Positions 8,348 through 15,893 of a stretch of DNA of 64,000 nucleotides are shown here, piece by piece (the first letter of the stretch is position 1; every line of letters begins with the position of its first letter). Location of the stretch: NCBI RefSeq assembly GCF_001029505.1, contig NZ_LEKH01000002.1:124001-188000 (forward strand), in the 5' to 3' direction. A model generated the notes under the pieces. That model did not search any database and was not told the DNA's origin. It saw only the letters and a program-made list of their open reading frames with translations. The position numbers and the translations under genes are program-made. Origin of the DNA: Rubrobacter aplysinae. Its GTDB lineage: Bacteria > Actinomycetota > Rubrobacteria > Rubrobacterales > Rubrobacteraceae.

Positions 8348-8625
8348 GCAGCCCCCTCGCTCTCCCCGGCGGCGCGGTATGTACGGTAGGTAAACGCGTC
8401 GAACTCGGGCTCCACGGGCAGCGGGCGCTGCCACCCGGCGCCGCACGCGCCACACTCGAAGTGCCCGGAGAAGTCTCCATCCGCCGCCACGTTCCGGGCA
8501 GCCTCTGTACGGCAACAGAGGGGGAGATCCTCCTCGTGGCGTGTCTCCCCGGAGGAGCCATCATCCAGGGAGGCCCCGAGCGTGGAGATCCAGAGCACGG
8601 GCTCCCTGTAACCTCTGTAGCTCAC
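8344..8625 (-). CDS. Small zinc-ribbon-like protein, middle gene of the Rad52-like operon
   Basis: A 93-residue protein with LPLCC and, 21 residues later, FECGACGAGW, consistent with one zinc ribbon. It starts at a GTG placed five bases after CGGGAGG and sharing GTGA with the stop codon of the Rad52-like gene. Its own stop overlaps the next start in the same way. An ATG 30 bases upstream would make a longer frame but ignores this ribosome binding site. Function unknown; constant co-translation with the Rad52-like protein suggests a shared role. Confidence 0.6.
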   Translation of the reverse strand: MSYRGYREPVLWISTLGASLDDGSSGETRHEEDLPLCCRTEAARNVAADGDFSGHFECGACGAGWQRPLPVEPEFDAFTYRTYRAAGESEGAA

Positions 8626-9251
8626 GCGGCCCTCCCGGAGAGGCGCCCGATCCACTCGCTGGCCTCCTCGCGGGAGAGCTCGGTGAGGGGCTTGCCGACC
8701 ATCTCCTCGAACTTGGCCACGCCGTCCTCGACCACGTCGGAGATCAAGACCTCCAGGTAGTTGAGCTGCTTGCGCGTCGCCGGCAGCCCGGCCCGGCCTT
8801 CGTCTGCGTGGGCAGCCGCTGGAGCCTGCTCCTCTTCCGGTTGATCCGGGGTCGCTACCGCGCTAGCCACTGCGGCTTGTGGACCGTACGACTCGCCGGA
8901 GGAGTCAGAGGAGCCGTTAGAGTCGCCGTCGAGCTCCTCGAGGGCGGTGACGCCGACGTTGATCGCATCCCTCAAAGCCCGGGCCTTTGCGCGGGTCTCG
9001 GCCATGCGTATGAGATGCGGCGCGATGTTACGCGAGACGTTCTCCGGGCTCGCGTCTCCGATGCCGGAGAACTTGCCGTCCTCCGTGCGCACAGCGGCCC
9101 TCACTATCGCCACCCCGCCGTTACCGGCGTTTGGCGTCTGTAGCAGCTCCGTCTCTATGCCCCGCAGGCCCCGCTCGTGGGCCTCATCCAGAAGCCCGGC
9201 GTACAGCACAAACCGCTTGCCCTGCCGCTGTATAAAGAACTCTTCGCGCAT
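8622..9251 (-). CDS. Rad52-like single-strand annealing family protein (putative)
   Basis: 209 residues. The N-terminal half has EDGKFSGIGDASPENV and then HLIRMAETRAKARALRDA, the (A/G)DAS...R-x-A-x-T-R-A-x-x-R-A-L pattern common in Rad52-superfamily annealing proteins of phages and bacteria. A low-complexity, acidic Ser/Glu/Ala linker follows. The C-terminal ~50 residues (ATRKQLNYLEVL ... LSREEASEWIGRL) resemble the tail found on several phage-type ssDNA annealing proteins. ATG start after GGAGGTATAG. An inverted repeat 40-60 bases upstream matches one at the neighbouring regulator gene. The family assignment is by eye and needs a profile search. Confidence 0.6.
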   Translation of the reverse strand: MREEFFIQRQGKRFVLYAGLLDEAHERGLRGIETELLQTPNAGNGGVAIVRAAVRTEDGKFSGIGDASPENVSRNIAPHLIRMAETRAKARALRDAINVGVTALEELDGDSNGSSDSSGESYGPQAAVASAVATPDQPEEEQAPAAAHADEGRAGLPATRKQLNYLEVLISDVVEDGVAKFEEMVGKPLTELSREEASEWIGRLSGRAA

Positions 9252-9292
9252 CTCTATACCTCCTCGTACCTCTCTACACCGTTGTCGGTGTC

Positions 9293-9310
9293 TTCACTGC
9301 ATCTAGTGAG
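9293..9310. promoter_or_regulatory. Inverted-repeat operator upstream of the Rad52-like operon
   Basis: TTCACTG-CATC-TAGTGAG has the same half-sites and 4-base spacer as the element at the start of the adjacent STAS-like/winged-helix gene. Five pairs (TCACT/AGTGA) are perfect. It lies 42 bases before the Rad52-like start codon, a good position for a repressor site. Confidence 0.5.
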
Positions 9311-9339
9311 GCTGTGGTGAAAATAAAGGTTCATGTGCC

Positions 9340-9954
9340 CTAGGGTGCGATCCGCTCGTAGGTGTACTGGCGCCCGCCGGGAGCCGCCGTCTGCATGCGG
9401 CGGTGTATGAGGCCGAGCTTTGCGAGCTTGGTGCCGCGGTTGTTGCAGGCGGTGTGGTTGAGGCCGAGCTTCTTGGCTAGGTCGGCGTTCGTGATCGAGC
9501 CGGCCTCCTGTATCGTCTGCAGGGTCTCCAGCAGGTGCTCTGGGACCTCGCCCACTATGCCCGGCGCCTCCAGGGTGTCGGGCGAGTCTACCCGGATCAC
9601 GGCCAGACCCCGCTGCCGCAGAGAAGCCTCGATGTTCTCCAGGAGATCGCGCACCCCCTCGACGAGGACCAGGTGCCGCTCGCCGTACTCTCCGCCGGAC
9701 ATCCTGGAGGCCAGGATACCGAGCGCCTCGTCGGCGAAGGAGTAGTCCATTAGGTCCACACCCCGGGTGTCCACGTACAGCGCGCCGCCCTTGGGCATCG
9801 CCTCCAGAAGCTCCGCGAGCGCCTCCCGAACCCGGCGTCCGGCCTGACGGGTGACCATCAGCTTGCCGCCAGCCTCTTCGGCGGCGACCTCGTACACCCT
9901 GCGGGAGCGTCCCTCGGAGGTCGAATCCATCTTCACTGTGCTCAGTGAAACCAT
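9340..9954 (-). CDS. STAS-like (DUF4325) domain protein with C-terminal winged helix
   Basis: About 204 residues. Residues ~30-125 contain VDTRGVDLMDYSFADEALG, the signature of STAS-like DUF4325 domains that usually accompany GHKL ATPases. Residues ~140-200 form a winged helix: ITNADLAKKLGLNHTACNNRGTKLAKLGLI. This looks like a DNA-binding switch controlled by the STAS-like part. A TTGATA/17/TACACT promoter places transcription start at the ATG, so the mRNA may be leaderless; ATG 9930 is the alternative start. A perfect inverted repeat just after the start suggests autoregulation. The STAS-GHKL ATPase gene lies directly upstream. Confidence 0.7.
   Translation of the reverse strand: MVSLSTVKMDSTSEGRSRRVYEVAAEEAGGKLMVTRQAGRRVREALAELLEAMPKGGALYVDTRGVDLMDYSFADEALGILASRMSGGEYGERHLVLVEGVRDLLENIEASLRQRGLAVIRVDSPDTLEAPGIVGEVPEHLLETLQTIQEAGSITNADLAKKLGLNHTACNNRGTKLAKLGLIHRRMQTAAPGGRQYTYERIAP
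9932..9949. promoter_or_regulatory. Perfect inverted-repeat operator at the STAS-like/winged-helix gene
   Basis: TTCACTG-TGCT-CAGTGAA, seven-base arms with a four-base spacer, sits 5-22 bases inside the frame that begins at 9954 and directly upstream of the alternative ATG at 9930. Position just downstream of the predicted transcription start fits a repressor roadblock. The same element in weaker form precedes the Rad52-like operon. Confidence 0.6.
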
Positions 9955-9960
9955 GTTGGT

Positions 9961-9989
9961 AGTGTAGCCGGACCCGGGGAGGTTATCAA
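9961..9989 (-). promoter_or_regulatory. Sigma-70-type promoter of the STAS-like/winged-helix gene
   Basis: On the minus strand TTGATA (9989-9984), a 17-base spacer and TACACT (9966-9961). The expected start point, about seven bases on, coincides with the ATG at 9954, predicting a leaderless transcript. Confidence 0.6.
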
Positions 9990-10018
9990 GGGTGTTTTTC
10001 CGGGTAGTGCCGGGATTT

Positions 10019-10960
10019 TCACGCCAGGCCCCGGGGGAGGGAGACGCGGACGAAGGTGCCGGGGAAGGCGGGGACGTTGCGGGAGTTCGTGCGGTCCTTG
10101 TAGGCGGTTACGCGGCCCGAACCGCTTCTTAGAGAGAGCGAGCCGCCGGCGCGGGCCGCTATCTGGGAGACCAGGGTGAGGCCGCCGCCGCGCCCGACCT
10201 CGCCGGAGGAGGAGACGCCCATCTCCAGGGCGTGGCGCAGGGCGTCGTTGTCGGAGGCGGTGAAGTCGGCGTTGGCCGGGTTGCGGGCCAGGGTCTCGCG
10301 GATGCCGGGGCCGCCGTCGGCGATCGCGACTATGACCTCCTCCCCGTCCCGACGGTCGCCGCGGGAGCCACCCGAGACCACGTGATTGTAGGCCTGCACG
10401 GCGGCGTAGGCCCCGAAGGCCGGCGCGCCGGACTCCTTGCCCGCGACACCGTGCTCGGCGGCGTTGGCGCAGATCTCGGACAGGGTGGAGCAGATGTCTA
10501 CCCGCTCGCGCATCTTGTAGCCCATTGTTTCCAGGATCTCGGCGATACGCTGCACGATGCCGGGTATCTCGCCCTCTGTCTGGAAGTTGACCAGCTCCTG
10601 CAGAGTGCCGGGGTTGTGACGCCGACGTTCTTCTAGCGAGGAGAGGTCTGTGTCGGTCGAGATACGGTCGCCGAAGAGCCGGAAAAAGTCCATCCGCTCC
10701 AGATAGGCCGCAACGTCGCGCCCGCTGCCACTATCCAGCGAGAGCTCGACGTTCTCGCTGCGCGGGATCAGGTACTCCAGGAGCGTCGCCAGCCCGCAGA
10801 TGCCCGCCGGCTCCACGAAGTCCACGCCGTCCAGGTCCAGCACCACCGGCTCCCCCTCCAGGCCGGATGCCGTGGTAAAGGCGGGGTCCAGGCTTCCGAG
10901 TGAGAGCACGCCGCTCATCGCGCCGCGGCTGTGTACGTCTATCTCCAGCCTGGTGACCAC
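10019..10960 (-). CDS. STAS domain-GHKL ATPase two-domain protein
   Basis: 313 residues. The N-terminal ~110 residues are STAS-like (LDLDGVDFVEPAGICGLATLLEYL). The C-terminal part is a GHKL ATPase of the anti-sigma/histidine-kinase type: STLSEICANAAEHG (N box), IADGGPGIRETL (G1), and EVGRGGGLTLVSQIA (G2). No kinase His box or membrane segment is seen, so it is a soluble switch ATPase. The pairing with the DUF4325 STAS-like/winged-helix gene 64 bases downstream on the same strand suggests the ATPase controls that regulator. GTG start after GAGAGG; upstream in-frame starts lie in the methyltransferase gene. Confidence 0.75.
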   Translation of the reverse strand: MVTRLEIDVHSRGAMSGVLSLGSLDPAFTTASGLEGEPVVLDLDGVDFVEPAGICGLATLLEYLIPRSENVELSLDSGSGRDVAAYLERMDFFRLFGDRISTDTDLSSLEERRRHNPGTLQELVNFQTEGEIPGIVQRIAEILETMGYKMRERVDICSTLSEICANAAEHGVAGKESGAPAFGAYAAVQAYNHVVSGGSRGDRRDGEEVIVAIADGGPGIRETLARNPANADFTASDNDALRHALEMGVSSSGEVGRGGGLTLVSQIAARAGGSLSLRSGSGRVTAYKDRTNSRNVPAFPGTFVRVSLPRGLA

Positions 10961-10982
10961 GTCCCGGCCCTCTCTATACTCT

Positions 10983-11750
10983 CTATACCTTGACCGCCGA
11001 CACCCGGAGCCGCCGGTAGTCCGCGAACAGACCGTCCTCGCCCGAAAGGCCGGGCCGCGCCTTCTCGACGACCCGCTCTGTGATCTCCCCACGCTCCTCC
11101 TCTGAGAGGCCCTCGAAGAAGCTGCCGGCGAACACCCGGAGCCAGCCCTCGATGCCCTCTTCCCCGAGCGGCGTCGGCCGGTCGAAGAGGACGGCGTACC
11201 GGACCTCGAAACCGGCCTCCTCCAGCAGCCCGGCATACTCCGCGAGACTCGGGAAGTACCAGGGGTTTCTATCAGCGGAGGAGATCACACGCTCCGCGAG
11301 AGCCTCCTCGATGGCCCGCTCGATGGTTCGCACGTTGCCCCGCCCACCGAGCTCGGCCACGAAGCGCCCGCCGGGACGCAGCACGCGGCGGACCGCCCGT
11401 ATCGCCTTCGAGGCCTCTTTTATCCAGTGCAGAGTGGCGTTCGAGAACACGGCGTCGAAGCTCTCCGGCCGGAGGCCGAGGCTGCGGGCGTCGCCGGCCT
11501 CGAAGCGCAGCGCGGGGTACTTCTCCGCCGAACGAGATACCATCTCCGGCGAGAGGTCCACGCCCAGCACCTCCGCGCCCCGGGAGGAGAGCTCCGCCGA
11601 GAGATCTCCGGTGCCGCAGCCGAGATCCAGCACCCGCTCTCCGAGCCGCGGATCGAGGAGGTCGACCACGTCCTCACCGAGCCGGGACACGTATCCGGCG
11701 CTCCGGTCGTACTCGGAGGCGGCCCAGTCTCCAGCCCCCACCATCGTCAA
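10983..11750 (-). CDS. Class I SAM-dependent methyltransferase, Tam-like
   Basis: 255 residues with a textbook core: VLDLGCGTGDLSAEL (motif I), VLGVDLSPEMVSRS (II), GDARSLGLRPESFDAVFSNATLHWIKE (III-IV) and VLRPGGRFVAELGG (post-IV). The LHWI segment and C-terminal layout resemble trans-aconitate 2-methyltransferase, but that activity is only a guess. The TTG start lies six bases after GGAG and overlaps the stop of the GNAT gene (TTGA), so the two are translated together. The STAS-GHKL gene follows after 22 bases. Confidence 0.85.
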   Translation of the reverse strand: MTMVGAGDWAASEYDRSAGYVSRLGEDVVDLLDPRLGERVLDLGCGTGDLSAELSSRGAEVLGVDLSPEMVSRSAEKYPALRFEAGDARSLGLRPESFDAVFSNATLHWIKEASKAIRAVRRVLRPGGRFVAELGGRGNVRTIERAIEEALAERVISSADRNPWYFPSLAEYAGLLEEAGFEVRYAVLFDRPTPLGEEGIEGWLRVFAGSFFEGLSEEERGEITERVVEKARPGLSGEDGLFADYRRLRVSAVKV

Positions 11751-12232
11751 TCACCGCTCCGAAACTCGTAGAAGAGCTCGGTGTAACGCCGGTCGTCGTA
11801 GCGGCTGAGCATTGCACCCTGCCCCGTTCTCCTGAAGCCGCACTTCTCGAAGACGCGCTGCATCCGGTGGTTGTGCTCCAGCGTGGAGCCTCGCACGGCG
11901 TCGAGCCCGAGCGTCCCGGTGGCGTACTCGACCAGGAGCCGCACCGTCTCACTCGCCAGCCCCCGGCCGCGCAGACCCTCGGGCCCGATCTTGATCCCCA
12001 GCTCGCAGCTACCCCGCCTGAAGTCGTACAGGGTCGCCATCCCGATGGCCCGCTCTCCGCTCTCGATGATAAAGGTCTTGATAGAGGAGTCCCGCCAGCG
12101 GGCGAGGTAGTCCCGGCGCGCCGCGTCCAGCGAGAGCGAGATCGGGGGCCGCCCGTTCCAGGCCGCGAGCTCCGGGTCGCGGTCCCAGTAGTACGCCGCC
12201 TCCACGTCCGTTTCCCGGGGCGGGCGCAGCAA
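11747..12232 (-). CDS. GNAT family N-acetyltransferase
   Basis: 161 residues of the RimJ/RimL-like GNAT type: RPPRETDVEAAYYW at the start, CELGIKIGPEGLRGRGLASETVRLLVEY as the acetyl-CoA-binding motif A (GxRGRG-like), and EHNHRMQRVFEKCGFRRTG at motif B. TTG start four bases after GGAGGG. First gene of a leftward run that continues through the methyltransferase and STAS-GHKL genes. Substrate unknown. Confidence 0.85.
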   Translation of the reverse strand: MLRPPRETDVEAAYYWDRDPELAAWNGRPPISLSLDAARRDYLARWRDSSIKTFIIESGERAIGMATLYDFRRGSCELGIKIGPEGLRGRGLASETVRLLVEYATGTLGLDAVRGSTLEHNHRMQRVFEKCGFRRTGQGAMLSRYDDRRYTELFYEFRSGD

Positions 12233-12439
12233 GACACCCTCCCCAGGCAGAAACTCTGTCTCTTCGGCGTGTATGAACTCTCCTCTCTAACCCGCCCCCG
12301 ACGGAACCGTATACCACAGCCCCACGGTCGCGCTCCACGAATCCAAGCTGAACCGGGGTTAAATACTACACCCGACCGCCGGCACCTAAAACCGCCCCCG
12401 GACGGGATACCCAGAACGCCGGACAGACCGGGCCGAAAG

Positions 12440-12494
12440 AAAAGAACGTAAAAAGGGCCGGTTTCGAAAGGGATGGCCCCTTTATCCGGCCCTT
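12440..12494 (-). terminator. Terminator-like nested hairpin
   Basis: AAGGGCCGG at 12453-12461 pairs with CCGGCCCTT at 12486-12494, with a smaller GGG/CCC hairpin inside. On the minus strand the stem is followed by TTTTTACGTTCTTTTC, so it would stop leftward transcription before the GNAT gene. Confidence 0.6.
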
Positions 12495-12608
12495 AGCGGC
12501 TCCGTGATAGAGTCCGCCGGAAAGATACAACTATTATAAACGCTCCCCGGTACCGGCGCAAGTCCCACCGGAAATCCAGGTAAGATCCGTGGATGTTCAT
12601 CAAGTGGC

Positions 12609-12637
12609 TTTTACTCGCGCTCCGGGGCATGTATAAT
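12609..12637 (+). promoter_or_regulatory. Promoter of the tRNA-Lys gene
   Basis: A perfect TATAAT at 12632-12637 with a weak -35 (TTTTAC, 17-base spacer) lies 13 bases before the tRNA, the usual distance. Confidence 0.6.
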
Positions 12638-12649
12638 CTCGCGGCGAGC

Positions 12650-12722
12650 GGGCCATTAGCTCAATTGGCAGAGCAACAGACTCTTAATCTGTGGGTTCCA
12701 GGTTCGAGTCCTGGATGGCTCA
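12650..12722 (+). tRNA. tRNA-Lys (anticodon CTT)
   Basis: A full cloverleaf: acceptor GGGCCAT/ATGGCTC, D stem GCTC/GAGC, anticodon stem CAGA/TCTG with loop CTCTTAA (anticodon CTT), and T arm CCAGG-TTCGAGT-CCTGG. Discriminator A. CCA is not fully encoded (ACC follows). Confidence 0.95.
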
Positions 12723-12729
12723 CCTCTCT

Positions 12730-12760
12730 GGAGAGTCCCGGTCAGAAACCGGGGCTCTCC
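12730..12760 (+). terminator. Hairpin terminator after tRNA-Lys
   Basis: GGAGAGTCCCGGT and ACCGGGGCTCTCC form a 13-pair stem (one G-T) with a five-base loop eight bases after the tRNA. A T-tract is lacking. Confidence 0.55.
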
Positions 12761-12802
12761 GCTATCCTGCGTCCTGTAATGGGCTGTAGCGGCTACCGCC
12801 CG

Positions 12803-13351
12803 CTAGCAGCCGTCGCCGCCTATGCCGTTGCCGCGATCCGCGAGCATGGACCGTCGCTCGGACGAGAGCCCCCAGATACCGATAGACTCCTCCCGCGCCA
12901 GTCTCTGGGCCTCGCGGAAGTCCTCCTCGTACCTTACGTTCGGCGGGAAGGTGGCCACCTGGGCCAGACCCCGGCGCACTAGCCTCTCGTTCAGCATATC
13001 GCCGTCCGGTAGGCGCACGTAGGCGAGAAGCCTCCCGTACCGGTCGGTCCTCTCCTCGCCGAGATCCAGGGAGACACGCACCCCGGCGTGGCGCATGGTG
13101 TAGTCCTCTGCCTCTCGCGCGAGAGGTTCAGCGCCGCATTCGCCCGAGACCTCCGGCGTGTCCATCCTGATAAGCCGCACGTCCTCTATACCTTCTATGG
13201 TAGGTGAGATCTCCACGGTATCCCCGTCTACCACCCGGGTGATCTCGACCTCCCTGCTGTCCGGGCGACCGGCGGACTCCGGGTCGGGGCCGCAGGAGAC
13301 GCCGCCCAGGGCCAAGACCGCCGTGAGCAGGCAGACACGGAACAGCGGCAT
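12803..13351 (-). CDS. Secreted thermonuclease-like lipoprotein (SNase fold)
   Basis: About 182 residues. A signal peptide with lipobox-like LALGGVSC at residues ~13-20 is followed by a staphylococcal-nuclease domain: VVDGDTVEI, VRLIRMDTPE, ERTDRYGRLLAYVRLPDG, NERLVRRGLAQV. The catalytic Asp of VDGDT, Arg of VRLIRMD and Asp/Arg of ERTDRYGR are all there. It should cut DNA and RNA outside the membrane with calcium. ATG 13351 begins a proper signal peptide; an ATG 30 codons upstream would bury it and is less likely. The first Cys after LGGVS would carry the lipid. Confidence 0.82.
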   Translation of the reverse strand: MPLFRVCLLTAVLALGGVSCGPDPESAGRPDSREVEITRVVDGDTVEISPTIEGIEDVRLIRMDTPEVSGECGAEPLAREAEDYTMRHAGVRVSLDLGEERTDRYGRLLAYVRLPDGDMLNERLVRRGLAQVATFPPNVRYEEDFREAQRLAREESIGIWGLSSERRSMLADRGNGIGGDGC

Positions 13352-13546
13352 ACCACCGGGTTTGCCGCCGGAGGGCACCGCTTTTCCCCGCTTGAACGGC
13401 GCGAAGAGCCCGGCAACGAGAAAATCCTCCACAGACTCCAATCCCGCCCTCGATCTAACCGGAATAAAGTGCCCGCAAAGAGTAAGAGCCGCCTGGTTGC
13501 AGACGGCCCTTACTCGCGTTAGACGCTAATGAAAATCGGAGCAGGA

Positions 13547-13587
13547 GCAAAAAAGAGGTAGAAGGGTGCAGGCTCCCCTCTACCTCT
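13547..13587 (-). terminator. Terminator of the Met-rich surface peptide gene
   Basis: On the minus strand AGAGGTAGA-GGG and CCC-TTCTACCTCT form a long stem followed by TTTTTTGC, a strong intrinsic terminator about 55 bases after the stop codon. A second GC-rich hairpin lies between (CCCGGC/GCCGGG at 13594-13619). Confidence 0.8.
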
Positions 13588-13640
13588 CGGCTATCCCGGC
13601 AGGCCCTGTGGCCCGCCGGGAACGCAATTTATCCTCGACC

Positions 13641-13940
13641 CTACGCGCGGCGCCGGACGACGGCGAAGGTCAGGATGCCGGCGCCGAGCAGCAGAGCCGC
13701 GGCGGGCAGAAGGATCGCCGGGCCACCGCTCTCGGGCAGGTCGCCCTCGGCACCCATGCCGGCGGTGGTCTCCATCATGGTGCCGCCCTGCATCATGGTG
13801 TCTTCCATCATGGTGCTACCCATCATGGACTGCTCCATCATGGAGCCCTCCATCATGGTCGAGTCCTGCGCCATCGCGGTGGGCGCCATTATAAGCAGGG
13901 CCAGCATGCTGACCGTTGCCAGATAGATAAGCCTCTTCAT
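13641..13940 (-). CDS. Small Met-rich cell-surface protein with LPxTG-like tail
   Basis: 99 residues. A signal peptide (MKRLIYLATVSMLALLIMAPTAMAQ) is followed by about 30 residues made of MM-containing units (STMMEG, SMMEQ, SMMG, STMMED, TMMQGG). Then come LPESG, a 22-residue hydrophobic helix and RRRA. The LPESG-helix-RRR end is a sorting signal variant, so the peptide is likely anchored by sortase or kept in the membrane. Paired methionines with acidic neighbours resemble copper/silver-binding stretches, but that is inference. ATG start after GGAGGAGG. It stands alone with its own terminator. At DNA level the repeat is CATCATGG. Confidence 0.75.
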   Translation of the reverse strand: MKRLIYLATVSMLALLIMAPTAMAQDSTMMEGSMMEQSMMGSTMMEDTMMQGGTMMETTAGMGAEGDLPESGGPAILLPAAALLLGAGILTFAVVRRRA

Positions 13941-14105
13941 AAAGAGCCTCCTCCTTGTCTACGCTAAGTTTCACTGCTCCTGCACCACTCCTCTCCACGG
14001 AGGAGCCAACGCACAGTGTACAAAATCTAGACGCAAAAGTCTCTATTTACTTAATTTTTTTTAACAAAGTTGGCCGTGTGGCTGGCGCACCGGCCGGAAC
14101 CACGG

Positions 14106-14190
14106 CGGGGGCAGTAGGATTCGAACCTACGGATGTTTTACCATCTCCGGTTTTCAAGACCGGCGCATTCGTCCACTCTGCCATACCCCC
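14106..14190 (-). tRNA. tRNA-Ser (anticodon TGA)
   Basis: Read on the minus strand: acceptor GGGGGTA/TGCCCCC, anticodon stem CCGGT/ACCGG with loop CTTGAAA (anticodon TGA), a long type II variable arm (GATG-GTAAAA-CATC) and T arm GTAGG-TTCGAAT-CCTAC. CCA is not encoded. Confidence 0.95.
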
Positions 14191-14272
14191 TCGAAGGGCC
14201 ACACCCCTATATTTCTCCATCAGGGGCGGCTCGTTGTCAAGTTCGGGACCGGGCGGAACCCGCCGGGGACTT

Positions 14273-15790
14273 CTACGAGGAGCCGCGCCGGGAGTGCCCG
14301 CGCAGGGCGGCGATATCCGTCATCTGCGCCTCTACCCAGTCGTCCACGGTGTTGCGCTCGACGGAGGCCCGCAGGGATTGGGCGCGGCTGCGGCGTTCGA
14401 CCGGGTCCATGATGAGCGCGCGGTGGAGGGCGTCGGCCTGCTCGTCGAGGTCGAAAGGGTTGACGGTCAGGGCGTGCTCGCCGAGCTCTTCGTGGGCCCC
14501 GGCGGTCTCGGAGAGAACGAGCACCCCGTCGCGGCGGTTGACCACGGCGGCCTCCTTGGCGACGAGGTTCATGCCGTCCCGGACGGCGTTCACGAGCAGG
14601 GCGTCGTAGTTCTTGTAGGCGGCGACCGAGCGGAGGAAGTTGTCTTCCAGGGAGAGGATCACCGGCTCCCACGAGGGGGTGCGGTGTGCGCCGTTGATCT
14701 CCTCGACCGCCTGCCGCACGGCGTCGGAGTAGCGGGCGTACTCGGTGATGGAGCCGCGAGAGGGCTGTAGCTGGGCCAGGAAGGTTACGCGCTCTCTCAT
14801 GTGCGGGTACCGCTCCAGCATGCGGCCGTAGGCAAGAAAGCCCCGCAGGACGTTCTTGGAAAGGTCGAGCCGGTCTACGCGCAAGAGGAGGCTGCCCGGC
14901 AGATTTTGCACGTACTCCTCCTCAGCGAGCACGGCCTCGCTCTCGGCCAGCCCGGAGAACTCCGCGGGGTCTATGGAGATCGGGTACGCCCGCACCCGGG
15001 TCTCGCGTCCCCGGTACTGTATTCCGCGCCCTTCGAGATCCACCTCCGCGCCGAGAACCTCGGAGACGGTGTCCAGAAAGCAGCGGGCGTAGCCCTCGGT
15101 GTGGAAGGCGAGAACGTCGCACTGCAGGAGGCTCTCCAGGATGCCCTCGCGCATCCCCTGCGGCAGGATGCGCCAGTAGCCGGGGTCGGGCCAGGGTATG
15201 TGCACGAACAGGGAGACGAACGCGCCCTCGGCGGCCGTGCCACGCAGGCCCTCACGCAAGGAGCCGGGTACCATGTAGAGCTGGTAGTCGTGGAGCAGAA
15301 CCACGGGCTCCTCGCCACTCTCAGCAGCCCGCACGGCGGCATCGGCGGCGGCGCGGGCGAAGTTCCGGTTGACCTCCTCGTAGCCCTCCCACGCCCGGCG
15401 CGTGTCGTCGCCGAGCCGCGGGGAGTACGGCAGATCGTAGATGCCGTGCTGCACGAACCACAGTAGGGGGTTCGCGACGTGGTTGTACATTAGCTCGTAT
15501 GCCTCGGGGTCGTGCTCGACGAGGTCGACCGTCAGATCCCCGATCTCCACCGGTTCCTCTTCGCGGGCCACAACGACGTCCTCGCCGCTGGTGGCCGAGG
15601 CGATCCAGACCGCATCCCGGTTGCGGGCCATGGCGTTCAGCGCGGTCACGAGACCGCCCGCGCCCCGGGAGTACGTGCGCCCGCCTCCCTCCTCGCGCGA
15701 GAAGGTCACTGGCCCCCGGTTGGAGACGATGATGAAGCGGTCCTGCGGCCCCCGCGCCGGGTCGCCGCGTGCGGTCCCTGTCTCGGGCAT
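14273..15790 (-). CDS. otsA: Trehalose-6-phosphate synthase (GT20)
   Basis: 505 residues of the GT20 family, joining UDP- or GDP-glucose to glucose 6-phosphate to give trehalose 6-phosphate. Seen: IIVSNRGPV near the N-terminus, the acceptor-site WFVQHGIYDLPY, HDYQLYMVPGSLR, LFVHIPWPDPGYWRILP, VDRLDLSKNV (sugar-nucleotide site) and VRDGMNLVAKE with LSETAGA. ATG start after GGAGACGTC. It lies 104 bases downstream of treT on the same strand, so this cell could make trehalose by two routes from one locus. No OtsB phosphatase is visible here. Confidence 0.93.
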   Translation of the reverse strand: MPETGTARGDPARGPQDRFIIVSNRGPVTFSREEGGGRTYSRGAGGLVTALNAMARNRDAVWIASATSGEDVVVAREEEPVEIGDLTVDLVEHDPEAYELMYNHVANPLLWFVQHGIYDLPYSPRLGDDTRRAWEGYEEVNRNFARAAADAAVRAAESGEEPVVLLHDYQLYMVPGSLREGLRGTAAEGAFVSLFVHIPWPDPGYWRILPQGMREGILESLLQCDVLAFHTEGYARCFLDTVSEVLGAEVDLEGRGIQYRGRETRVRAYPISIDPAEFSGLAESEAVLAEEEYVQNLPGSLLLRVDRLDLSKNVLRGFLAYGRMLERYPHMRERVTFLAQLQPSRGSITEYARYSDAVRQAVEEINGAHRTPSWEPVILSLEDNFLRSVAAYKNYDALLVNAVRDGMNLVAKEAAVVNRRDGVLVLSETAGAHEELGEHALTVNPFDLDEQADALHRALIMDPVERRSRAQSLRASVERNTVDDWVEAQMTDIAALRGHSRRGSS

Positions 15791-15893
15791 GACGTCTCCT
15801 CCCCCCGTGGCGCGGCAGCGGTGGTCATACGGTGGACGTCCCGCCGCGGGCCGCCGGTTACACGCGTTACCTGAATTACGTACTCTACGTACG

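Larger units (their letters stand above)
12233..12649. other. Non-coding region upstream of GNAT and tRNA-Lys
   Basis: No protein-coding frame is supported. The region must hold the leftward promoter of the GNAT operon in its first part; it contains a terminator-like hairpin near 12450-12494 and the tRNA promoter at its right end. Open frames here on both strands are shadows of GC-rich sequence. Confidence 0.5.
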
